DNA of 17,365 nt from an uncultured Haloferula sp. (GTDB lineage Bacteria > Verrucomicrobiota > Verrucomicrobiae > Verrucomicrobiales > Akkermansiaceae): positions 1-17,365 of the forward strand of contig CAMPGU010000057.1 of NCBI GenBank assembly GCA_946885645.1. Reading direction: 5' to 3'. Position numbers and translations under genes: made by a program. The stretch's first letter is position 1. Every line of letters starts with the position of its first letter. The notes below the pieces were generated by a model that worked only from the letters and a program-made list of their open reading frames with translations, was not told where the DNA came from and searched no databases. Positions 6,177 to 14,028 of this stretch are shown here, piece after piece.

Positions 6177-9100
6177 CTATGGCTGGAGGACGATCCGATA
6201 GAACTGCGTCGAGGGTCCCGCCGTCACCGTGTGGCTCGTAGTCGTCGCGGGCGAATCGGCGGCGGGGACGGTCGCAAGCAAATCCCAACCGAGGCTGAAT
6301 GACCCCGTGGACTGTATCTGATAGGAGTTCCCCGGAATGCTTGGCCAGGTGAGCAAGAACTGGCTCGCATTGAGCGGTGTGATCGTGGCGGCGAAGCGCG
6401 ACGCGCCGCTGTTGGGAAGCGTGCCAGCAAGCAGTTCGGCGGAGTTGTTTTGTCCGTCTCCGTCCGGGTCGTCTGCCGGTCCTTGGGTGAGATTGCCGAA
6501 GTTCGAGACTTCCCATGAGTCCGGCAGGCCATCCTCATCGGTGTCGTCAATCACGAGGTCGACCCGCCCCGTCACGGCGGTGGATAGATGGGCGGCGGGC
6601 CCGTCGGGATTTTCTGCTAGAGTCGCAGTTCCGCTCAGGGTCCCGCCGTAGGTGAAGAGCGGGTAGCGCCCGAAGCCGCTGCCGGGTGCGAGGCTGACCT
6701 GCAAGGTGCCGCCTAGCGCGAGGTCACCGGTGACTGCGACGAGGTCCGACGAAGCGCCGCCGCGCAAGCGCGTGAGGGAGGTGCCGCCGAGGAACATGCT
6801 GCCCTGCACCGTGAGCGTTCCCGGTGTCCCGGTGACAAAGCCGCGGCCGTCGGTGGTGCCGTCGGAGATGAAGTCGGAAGCTACCTTGCCGTAGCCGTAG
6901 AAGAAGGCTCCGCCGGCGATATTCGTGGCATCGGTGGTGAGGCTGCCGCCCTCGATTTTCAATGCGGCTCCGGGGAATACCCGGGTGGCAGTGGCGCTGG
7001 TGAAATTGCCGCTGAGCCGGAGCGTGCCTTGCTCGACATTGGTGCCGCCATTCCAGGCGCCGGATCCGCTGAGGGTCCAGGTGCCGGTACCGGTCTTGAT
7101 GTAGGTCGTGGCGGTTGCCGTGTTCTGTTCCGCTATCGTCCCGGCGAAGGTCGCATCGGTGTTTTTTCCTCCGATGCGATACGTTAGCGCCCTGCCGCCC
7201 GTAGCCCCGCCTTGGAGCAAAGAGAGGGCAGTGCCCGAGACAGCGCCGATCGGAATGGCGGTGCCTGCTCCTTCGGCGAGGATGCCAGTGTAATAGGCCG
7301 AGACCTTGTCCGTGAGGGCTATCGCTGCCTGCGGAAAGCCGGGAAAGCTATAGCTGGTGCCCATCCGGAAGTCGCCGCCTCCTGCATCAGTGAGAACGTT
7401 GATCGTCCCGGTAAAGGCCGACCAATCGGCGAAGAGCGTGGTGCGCACCCACGGCACGTAGAAATTCAACGTGCCGGCACCCGCGAGAGTGCCATGCACG
7501 TCCACGCGCGAGTCGGCATTGATGCTCGCGGTGGCTGCTGCGGGCACCACGAGGGCGGCGGTGAAGCTGTTGAAGGAGTTGTCCTCATCGAACATCGAAA
7601 GCACGCCGGCGTTGAGGGTGACCGGACCGGTGCCGAGCGCGCCGGCATTCGCGGTGTCGTTGGCAAGGGCGATGGTTCCGGCGTTGAGGGTGAGGCCGCC
7701 GGAAAAGGTGTTCGCCGTGGTGTTGGCGAAGGTCAAGGTGCCGCTACCGTTCTTGGTCAGAGCGGCGTTTCCGCCCAGCGACCCGGTCCCGCCGATGGTG
7801 TAGCCGAGCGCCGTCGTTACTGCTGCGGTGCGCGGGGCGACGGTGCCGGAAAGCGTCACATTCCGGGTGGCGGCGGTGTCGTCCAGTGACACGTCGTCGT
7901 TGTTGTAAAACTTGTCGGGTGTCGCGCCGGTCCAATTGTTCGCGGTCACGGTATCCCAGGTGCCGTTGGCGGCACCGGTCCAGGTGAGCGTGGCGGGATT
8001 GCCGGTCACGGTGAGCCAGACCTTCGAGGGATTCGATCCCGCGGGGCTGCGGCCGAGTGCGAAGGTTTGGCGCGAGTCGTTGGGGAGATTGTGGGTGAGC
8101 GAGACGCCGTTGATCGTGCTATTGGTCGCGCCGGTAATCAGGTCGTAGGTTCCGGCCTGGAGCGGGCCTTGCAGCAGCAGGAACTGGAAATGCTGCGTGC
8201 CCGTCATCGCCAGCGTCCCGCTCATGGTGATGGCGTCGTTGCCTGCGCCGGGCGTGTTCGCCATGTCGAAGTAGAGCGTGTTCCCGCCGAGCGTCAGGCC
8301 ATTGTTGGCCACCAGCGTGGCACCGGTGAAGGGCACGGTGCCCGGGGAAAGGAAGGCGCCGGCATTCGCGGTGATCGGCCCGGCGAAGCTGCCATCGCCG
8401 CCGAGCAGTGCGCCACTGGCGACGGTGACGGCCGTATTTCCGAGGCTGCCATCGACGAGCAAGCCCCCTTGGCTGACCGCGGTCGCGCCGGTGTGGCTGC
8501 CGGTGCCGCCGAGCGTGAGGGTGCCTGCACCCGTCTTCGTGATCGAGGTGGTGCCGCCGCCATTGGTGATGCTCCCGGAGAAGACGGTGGAGCTACCGTT
8601 GCCGCCGATCTGATAGTGGGTCGTGGTGGTATTGCCGCCGCCGGATGCGCCGGAAAGCGTGGTCCCCGCTCCGCCGGCAAGTCCACCGAGAGGGATGGCT
8701 GACGTAATGTTGCTGCGCTTCGATAACGAGGTGGTGCCGTTGCCGAGATGGAAGGTGGCAGCCGCGCTGCCGGCGCTGCCGAAGATGCGCACGGCGCTGT
8801 TTCCTGTGAAGGTGACCGTGCCGGAGTAGCCGCTCATGTCGCCCTCCAGGTCGAAGACATTAGTCTGCTGGATGGTCAGGGGCGCGCTGCCGGTGAGCAC
8901 GCCGAGGCCATGCGCGCCGCCGCCATCGCCGCCGGTAATGGTGGCCGGTCCGGCGATAGTGGTGGCATTGCCGGGATCGGTGGCTCCCATGTTCAGGGTG
9001 CCCCTTTCGATACGCAAGGGGCCGTTGCCGATGGAGGAACTATTGCCGAGCGTGAGCGCACCGCTTTCCAAGGTGACCGCGGAGAAGGAATTGGCACCGC

Positions 9101-11063
9101 TATTGGCGAGAGTGAGCGTGCCGGTGCCGCGCTTGACCAGCGGGCCGCTGCTGGCGATCGAGCCGGTGCCGGTGGTGCTGTAATTGCCGGCAGCATCGAC
9201 GTCCACCGATGCGGGCGAGACGGTGCCGGTCACATTGATGGCCGGCGTTTTCGAACCGCTGTCATCGAAGGCCACGCGATCGCCGAAGCTGAAGGCGGTG
9301 GCGGCGCCATTGCGCGACCAGTTATTCGTCGCGCTGTCCCAGGCGTTCGACGCGAGGCCCCCTACCCATTTCAAGTCGCGGGGCAGGCCGGCATTGGTCA
9401 CCAGCAGCGCGCAGGTTTGCGTCCACGAATGCCCGGCGGCATCGGTCACGGTGAAGTCGAAGCGGGCGCGGCCGACGTGATTCAGCGTAGGCGTGAAGGT
9501 GACGAGGTGATTGCCCGGGCCGCTCTGGGCAATGCCGCCGCCGGAGATATTGGAGACGCTGAAGGCCGGCGAGACCTGGAAGCCGGAGGTGAATTTCTGC
9601 AAGTCCACCTGCACGCTGGTGGGCTCGCTGGCGGTGTTCTTGGCCACGGTGCCGTGCGGGATCGCGAGGAAGTGCAGGTACTCCTCCAACCGCGTGTAGC
9701 CGGCAGGCGTGGCCGCGGGCATGAAGGTGGTGCCGGTGAGGAAACCGCCGCTATTCGCCAAGACCGCATTGTGATCCTGTGCGGCGGGATTCCAACCGAG
9801 CGCGGACTCATAGTAGTCCGGCATGCCATCGAGATCGATATCGAGCGGCGCGGCGGTGGCGTTGAGCGTGCCAATTCCGCCATTGCTGACGCCCGCGAGG
9901 TCGGACTCCCGCGTGATGTGGTTGGCAGTCTGGTTCACGAGGTTCTGGACCAGGCGGGTGTCCACTTCATCGCGCAGCGGCTTGGCGGGATCGATATCAA
10001 GCCGCAGCGCGCCGGACTTCGAGACGACTTTCTTGAAGGCGAGCAGCGGATCATCGGTGGTGACCGGGATCGAGCCGGTATTCGCGAAGGGCGCGAGCGC
10101 CTTCACGTAGCGGTTGGCCCCCACCGGATCACCGGCCTGGAATTCCGATCCGGCGACGATGGAGTAGCCCTTGTCGGTACCGTTGAGAATGCCGTCGCCA
10201 TCGCTGTCGTGACGGTTGTTGGAAAGATGGACGGAGAAGTTCGGGTTGCCATTGCGATCCACCGTGGCTTTTTCCAGCGCTTTAGAGCGGGTATTGCCGG
10301 GCGGGCTGAGGAAATAGTTCCCGATCACGTTCGCCTTCCAGGAGGCGGGCGTTTCCGAGTCGCCCATGATGAAGCCGATGTCCCAGTCGAAGGTTACGTT
10401 ATTGGTCCATTCCAGCAAACCGGACGGTCGTGCTTTCGGATTGCGGGTGTGATTGTGCGCCCACAGCGAGTGATGGCAGGTGGCGTGGTTCTGGTCCCAC
10501 AGGCCTCCGCACGAGTGGGACTCGAGGCCCCACGCGTTGAGCGACCATTGCATGGTCAGGTTCTCCGGCGGGCTGTTGAAACTGGAGAAATTCTCATCGG
10601 TCGAGAACTGCATCGAAACCGAGTCGAGCACGCTGTTGATCGAGCCGCTGTCGAGATTCACGCAATCGCCGCCGCTGCCGGTCTTGCGATGGCGGAAGCG
10701 CAGGTGACGCACCACCACGTCGTCGCCGGAAATGCGGAAAGTACCATCGACCAGGCCGACGCCGTCACCCGGCGCGGTTTGGCCCGCGATGGTGACATTC
10801 GAGCCCACCAGACGTAGGCCATTAATGTGGATGTGGCCGCTGACCGCGAAAACGATGGTACGGCCGGCCGCGGGCACGGTTTCGATCCCATAGCGAAAGG
10901 ATCCCGGGATGGAGGAGCCGCTCAGGTTGGTCACGATGTACACGTCGCCGCCGCGTCCGCCCTTCGAGTAGCCGCCATACCCTTCCGCCCCGGGAAACGC
11001 GGGGATCTGTGCGGCGGCTGGAAGAACGGCGCATAAACAAGACAGGGATAAGCGGCGGATCAT
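6177..11063 (-). CDS. Giant secreted pectate-lyase-like protein with PATR repeats
   Basis: The 1628-residue product opens with a signal peptide (MIRRLSLSCLCAVLPAAAQ). Residues 22-285 carry a pectate-lyase family 1-like beta-helix signature: AFPGAEGYGGYSKGGRGGD, TIAGQTAPGDG (91-101), VVRHLRFRH (117-125), STDENFS (154-160) and HNHTRNPKARPSG (203-215). Asp-rich calcium-loop-like segments follow at 286-292 and 408-415. From about 560 on there are two modules of the W-D-x-x-T-x-N-W type and at least four PATR stretches of the form K-x-G-x-G-T-x-T-L. The last about 120 residues hold a TSP3-like DTDEDGLPDSWE and DDPDGDGQN segment and a beta-rich end, FYRIVLQP. No C-terminal barrel or clear PEP-CTERM anchor is seen. 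Likely role: cleavage of pectin-type polysaccharides outside the cell (inference). Large antisense frames here are GC shadows. No Shine-Dalgarno site is visible. Confidence 0.85.
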   Translation of the reverse strand: MIRRLSLSCLCAVLPAAAQIPAFPGAEGYGGYSKGGRGGDVYIVTNLSGSSIPGSFRYGIETVPAAGRTIVFAVSGHIHINGLRLVGSNVTIAGQTAPGDGVGLVDGTFRISGDDVVVRHLRFRHRKTGSGGDCVNLDSGSINSVLDSVSMQFSTDENFSSFNSPPENLTMQWSLNAWGLESHSCGGLWDQNHATCHHSLWAHNHTRNPKARPSGLLEWTNNVTFDWDIGFIMGDSETPASWKANVIGNYFLSPPGNTRSKALEKATVDRNGNPNFSVHLSNNRHDSDGDGILNGTDKGYSIVAGSEFQAGDPVGANRYVKALAPFANTGSIPVTTDDPLLAFKKVVSKSGALRLDIDPAKPLRDEVDTRLVQNLVNQTANHITRESDLAGVSNGGIGTLNATAAPLDIDLDGMPDYYESALGWNPAAQDHNAVLANSGGFLTGTTFMPAATPAGYTRLEEYLHFLAIPHGTVAKNTASEPTSVQVDLQKFTSGFQVSPAFSVSNISGGGIAQSGPGNHLVTFTPTLNHVGRARFDFTVTDAAGHSWTQTCALLVTNAGLPRDLKWVGGLASNAWDSATNNWSRNGAATAFSFGDRVAFDDSGSKTPAINVTGTVSPASVDVDAAGNYSTTGTGSIASSGPLVKRGTGTLTLANSGANSFSAVTLESGALTLGNSSSIGNGPLRIERGTLNMGATDPGNATTIAGPATITGGDGGGAHGLGVLTGSAPLTIQQTNVFDLEGDMSGYSGTVTFTGNSAVRIFGSAGSAAATFHLGNGTTSLSKRSNITSAIPLGGLAGGAGTTLSGASGGGNTTTTHYQIGGNGSSTVFSGSITNGGGTTSITKTGAGTLTLGGTGSHTGATAVSQGGLLVDGSLGNTAVTVASGALLGGDGSFAGPITANAGAFLSPGTVPFTGATLVANNGLTLGGNTLYFDMANTPGAGNDAITMSGTLAMTGTQHFQFLLLQGPLQAGTYDLITGATNSTINGVSLTHNLPNDSRQTFALGRSPAGSNPSKVWLTVTGNPATLTWTGAANGTWDTVTANNWTGATPDKFYNNDDVSLDDTAATRNVTLSGTVAPRTAAVTTALGYTIGGTGSLGGNAALTKNGSGTLTFANTTANTFSGGLTLNAGTIALANDTANAGALGTGPVTLNAGVLSMFDEDNSFNSFTAALVVPAAATASINADSRVDVHGTLAGAGTLNFYVPWVRTTLFADWSAFTGTINVLTDAGGGDFRMGTSYSFPGFPQAAIALTDKVSAYYTGILAEGAGTAIPIGAVSGTALSLLQGGATGGRALTYRIGGKNTDATFAGTIAEQNTATATTYIKTGTGTWTLSGSGAWNGGTNVEQGTLRLSGNFTSATATRVFPGAALKIEGGSLTTDATNIAGGAFFYGYGKVASDFISDGTTDGRGFVTGTPGTLTVQGSMFLGGTSLTRLRGGASSDLVAVTGDLALGGTLQVSLAPGSGFGRYPLFTYGGTLSGTATLAENPDGPAAHLSTAVTGRVDLVIDDTDEDGLPDSWEVSNFGNLTQGPADDPDGDGQNNSAELLAGTLPNSGASRFAATITPLNASQFLLTWPSIPGNSYQIQSTGSFSLGWDLLATVPAADSPATTTSHTVTAGPSTQFYRIVLQP

Positions 11064-11537
11064 GGGGTCGTGCGGGGCGGGGCTTCGGGAGCCGCCCGAG
11101 ATTATTCAAAATGGTGCCCGGCGGCTTGTCGGTGCGAGCCGGCGAACTTGGGCCGGAGCTAGGACTGAGGAACTCGGAGCGATAATGCTCTCGCTCCAGC
11201 TCCAGGCCCAAGCGAACTTACCGTCGTTACCGGTGATCGCAAATTGCTGAACTGCGCGTTTCTTTGCGATGAGGCCGCCCCCGGTGTGGAGAATCGCGAG
11301 TGATTTGGAGACGGGGAACTGTAACGGCATGGATTCCGATGATTGAACGAAAGTTCCGTGCCCGCCAGTACCACGAAGGAGGTAGCCGCGGCCTCTTTTG
11401 AGGGGTTCATTGCACTTCTTCCTCTCTCGGCATTCCGGGAGGAACTTCCGGCGTCCGGTCGGGGGAGCCTTTTGCCCGGGGAACCTTCGTGGAATAAAGA
11501 AAGGTGTAACGAAAGCCCCGGCTGCCGTTACATCATC
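11064..11537. other. Intergenic region between divergent lyase gene and sigma factor
   Basis: This 474-base stretch separates the minus-strand lyase gene from the plus-strand sigma factor. It contains a long stem-loop (11147-11212, separate entry). I see no RNA gene. The plus frame from 11343 stays open into the sigma factor but has no conserved feature, so I take it as leader. Both genes' promoters should lie here. No clear -35/-10 pair was found, which fits ECF-type control but does not prove it. Confidence 0.5.
11147..11212. repeat. Long stem-loop flanked by 8-bp direct repeats
   Basis: cttgggccggagct (11147-11160) pairs with agctccaggcccaag (11198-11212) with a single bulged A, a 14-bp stem. 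Inside, ggagcg (11176-11181) pairs with cgctcc (11192-11197). The sequence gcgaactt appears on both sides (11142-11149 and 11212-11219), overlapping the arms. It could be a small insertion with target duplication, an RNA leader structure of the lyase transcript, or a regulator binding region. Confidence 0.55.
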
Positions 11538-12131
11538 ATGATGAGATCGAAACCCACGCCCCCGGACGAGGTCCTTCCGGACGCCGGACTAATCGAGCGC
11601 GCCCGACAGGGAGAGGAGGCTGCTTGTTCGGAATTGGTGGCGCGCCATCTGGCACCGGTGCGGGCGTTCGTGGCGATGCGCTTGCCGATCGGCCATGTGG
11701 TGGATGAAATCACTCACGAGACCTTCGTATTCGCCTTCACCCACCTTGCGGAATTCGAGCTGCGCGAATCGTTCCGGGCCTGGCTGCGTTCCATCGCCTT
11801 CAATCTCGTCCGCCGCGAGCTGCTGCGATTCGCGCGCGAGCGGCAGAATCTCTCGAATTTCGAGAGACTGCAGCTCTCGGAGCTTGCGGACAATGCTGAC
11901 CAAACCGGCTTGCGCGATGAGGTGGTATTTCTCGAGGAATGCATGGGTCGCCTGCCGGATACGATGCGGCAATTGCTTGAAGACCGCTATCATCGCGGTC
12001 TCACGGGGGTCCAAATTGCGGCAAGCCGGGGCCGCACCGAGGAATGGGTGCGGGTGACGCTGTTGCGGATCCGCCGCCAATTGCGGGACTGCATCGATCA
12101 CAAGATGACGGGAGGGGCGCATGCTGTCTGA
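11538..12131 (+). CDS. RNA polymerase sigma factor, ECF-like (Rhodopirellula/Verrucomicrobium type)
   Basis: From the ATG pair at 11538/11541 the product is 197 residues. Region sigma2 spans about residues 15-90. It includes a typical start LIERARQGEEAACSELVARH and the -10-recognition stretch DEITHETFVFAFTHLAEFE, ending in FRAWLRSIAFNLVRRELLR. Region sigma4 (about 130-185) carries RLPDTMRQLLEDRY and a helix-turn-helix VQIAASRGRTEEWVRVTLLR. There is no sigma3, as in ECF factors. The pattern fits the family recalled as TIGR02989. The last 11 bases overlap the start of the next gene, an operon sign with translational coupling. An in-frame extension reaches back to 11343 but looks unconserved. 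Likely role: directing transcription in response to an envelope signal relayed by the downstream protein. Confidence 0.85.
   Translation: MMRSKPTPPDEVLPDAGLIERARQGEEAACSELVARHLAPVRAFVAMRLPIGHVVDEITHETFVFAFTHLAEFELRESFRAWLRSIAFNLVRRELLRFARERQNLSNFERLQLSELADNADQTGLRDEVVFLEECMGRLPDTMRQLLEDRYHRGLTGVQIAASRGRTEEWVRVTLLRIRRQLRDCIDHKMTGGAHAV
12111..12120 (+). promoter_or_regulatory. Strong Shine-Dalgarno inside the sigma factor gene
   Basis: ggagg followed by ggcgc lies immediately before the ATG at 12121 and inside the end of the sigma factor frame. It supports coupled translation of sigma factor and anti-sigma-like protein and fixes the start of the latter. Confidence 0.6.
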
Positions 12132-13626
12132 CGAGAAATTGGCGGAGTATCTGAGCGGGGTGCTACCGCGGCAGGAGCGGCTCCAGGCCGAGGAGCAATT
12201 GCTATCCGATCCGGACGCGCGCCGGGAAATCCTGAACCAGCAACGGATCAGCGCAGCCCTGAAAGCATTGCACGCGACAGACCGTGCCCGGATGACCGAC
12301 GCGATTCTCGCGGCGACACGAGGGACGCGGGAGGCCCCGCAAGTGAGGAGGCTCCGGAAGGTCCGCTCGCTGTGGTCGATACGGGCCTTGGCGGTGGCGG
12401 CGGTACTGGTTTTGTGCGCTTCCCTTTACTGGCTCGTGATCCCGCGGGAAGCGGCACGGGTGAGCCGGGAGATTGCCGCGGCGTGGGATGGTGCCGCGCC
12501 GGTGGCCGGCAGGCCCTTGCGGCCGGGCTGGCTGAAGCTGCAGAGGGGCGCGGTGGAACTCGAGTTCTCTGGCGGGGCGAAAGTCACGGTGGAGGGACCG
12601 GCGGAACTTCAATTGATCTCCGGGAAGGAAGCCTTCCTCCGCAAGGGCAGGTTGCGGGCCATGGTGCCCGCAAGAGCCCGGGGATTCACGATCCGCGGCG
12701 AGGGCTTCGCGGCGGTGGATCTGGGCACGGAGTTCGGGGTCATCGCGGGAGATTCGCCGGAGGTGCATGTCTTCACCGGGAGCGTGGAGTTCCGGGGAAG
12801 CTCGCGCCGGATGTTGAAGAAGACCGAAGCGGTGCGGATCTCCGGCGGCATTGCGGAGAGCATTCCTGCGCGGCCGGAACTTTTCGCGGATGCGAAGCGG
12901 CTGGCGGCGCTGGAGATAGCTGCGGAGCTGGACCGACATTCTTCGGCGATCGCGCACTATGATTTCATCAAGGATGGCGCGCACTTGCATAACCGCGTGA
13001 GCGGAGCGGACCTGAAGGAGAAGGTAGTGGGATGCCGCGGCGTGGAAGGCCGCTGGCCGGGAAGCGAGGCCTTGGAATTCGGTAGGGAAGGAGACCACGT
13101 GAGCGTGACGCTTCCGGACGAGCTGAAGTCGCTGACGCTGTTGGCATGGGTGCGCGTGGACCGCCTGCCCGAGGTGCAGGGCTCCCTGATGATGGGCAGC
13201 ACGGAACTTCCCGGCGATGTGCACTGGTATGTGCACCAGAACGGATCCGTAGGCTTCGCGGTGGTCGGCGAGGAGGGCGAATGGCAGCCGCTCCATGGCC
13301 CGTCGGTTTTCCACAGGGCGAACCTGGGACAATGGAGGTGCATGGCCGCGAGCTTCGATGGCACCACCGGATTGGTGACCCATTTCCTGGATGGCAAGGC
13401 CATCGCCTCGCAGCCGATCGGAACGAGAGGCCCCTTGAAGCCCGGCATCGTGCAGGTGGGGAATTGGGCCCTGCGAGAGGGAGATCGGCTGCTTGCATCG
13501 AGGGAGAAAACGAGTCCCAAGGATTTCCGGCGCGCCTTGCAAGGTCGCATCGACGAGCTGGCGATTTTCTCCAGCGCGCTGAGCGCTGCGGAGATCCGGC
13601 GTCTGTCGGAAGCAGGTAAACCCTGA
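12121..13626 (+). CDS. FecR-type anti-sigma/sensor membrane protein with LamG domain
   Basis: The 501-residue product has three parts. Residues 1-80 form a soluble helical N-terminus (LAEYLSGVLPRQERLQAEEQ), probably the sigma-binding domain. A single TM helix lies at about 88-106. Beyond it, a FecR-like domain (about 112-250) carries LKLQRGAVELEFSGGAKVTVEGPAE and FAAVDLGTEFGV. A LamG/concanavalin-like domain (about 277-498) ends in GRIDELAIFSSALSAAEIRRL. The topology places the LamG domain outside the inner membrane, where it could bind carbohydrate. The gene overlaps the sigma factor by 11 bases, the classic cis arrangement. Role, inferred: binds the sigma factor and releases it on sensing a glycan or envelope signal. 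A matching open frame on the minus strand is a GC shadow. Confidence 0.85.
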   Translation: MLSDEKLAEYLSGVLPRQERLQAEEQLLSDPDARREILNQQRISAALKALHATDRARMTDAILAATRGTREAPQVRRLRKVRSLWSIRALAVAAVLVLCASLYWLVIPREAARVSREIAAAWDGAAPVAGRPLRPGWLKLQRGAVELEFSGGAKVTVEGPAELQLISGKEAFLRKGRLRAMVPARARGFTIRGEGFAAVDLGTEFGVIAGDSPEVHVFTGSVEFRGSSRRMLKKTEAVRISGGIAESIPARPELFADAKRLAALEIAAELDRHSSAIAHYDFIKDGAHLHNRVSGADLKEKVVGCRGVEGRWPGSEALEFGREGDHVSVTLPDELKSLTLLAWVRVDRLPEVQGSLMMGSTELPGDVHWYVHQNGSVGFAVVGEEGEWQPLHGPSVFHRANLGQWRCMAASFDGTTGLVTHFLDGKAIASQPIGTRGPLKPGIVQVGNWALREGDRLLASREKTSPKDFRRALQGRIDELAIFSSALSAAEIRRLSEAGKP

Positions 13627-14028
13627 GGCAGCACGCGTGCCCCGGGGAGGTGTCGGTCCCGGTGAGAGGGGATCTTGCCGGATTCTCATCGACCGATAGC
13701 CCTAAAATCGGGAACCGATGAGCGGTGCTTGCTGCAAGCGGTTGACGGCAGCGGTAGTGGCAGGGCGACGCGCCAAACCGCTTGTCGAACCACGCGGTGT
13801 AGCGACGGAATCTTGAGCGACGAGGCGATATGCACTCGCCGTCGGGGCGATCTGCAACCGGCCCGTGGAGGCCATCGGGCGGGAGGCTCGGCGTTACCAA
13901 CGTTCGGCCGGAATGAGGCCGGTGGTGTGGTGCCTGCTGGGAGGGGCGGCTCGCCGGGAGGGCAGGAGGACAGCGCGCCAACGACTGTTTCACGCCCTTC
14001 CCGCGAGAAACACCAAAAACACACCGAA
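13627..14028. other. About 400-base leader rich in inverted repeats
   Basis: No gene is supported here. The plus frame that joins the CHRD gene extends back to 13675, but that part has no conserved feature and the signal peptide starts at 14029. Inverted repeats are frequent. tcatcg (13686-13691) pairs with cgatga (13716-13721) around ccgat/atcgg. gcttg (13727-13731) pairs with caagc (13735-13739). caagcggtt (13735-13743) pairs exactly with aaccgcttg (13776-13784). cgacgaggcga (13818-13828) pairs with tcgccgtcg (13836-13844) with a 2-base bulge. These may form a structured 5' leader or mark an old repeat. Confidence 0.45.

Noticed and set aside
8748..10817. 689-residue plus-strand open frame opposite the pectate-lyase-like gene
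   Set aside because: It lies wholly antisense to a gene with clear family motifs. Its composition (Gly/Ala/Arg-rich, no domain) is typical of GC-rich shadow frames.
11343..11537. Longer sigma factor form starting at 11343
   Set aside because: The extra 65 residues have no sigma-factor similarity. The conserved sigma2 region starts shortly after the ATG pair at 11538.
13631..13640. Palindrome gcacgcgtgc after the FecR gene as a terminator
   Set aside because: There is no T run after it and the stem is short; no support for termination.
12202..13689. 495-residue minus-strand frame opposite the FecR-LamG gene
   Set aside because: It is the antisense of a gene with FecR and LamG signatures and a strong ribosome site.
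13675..14028. Longer CHRD protein starting at 13675
   Set aside because: It would put a signal peptide in the middle of the protein; MKTKKLL at 14029 is a normal export start.
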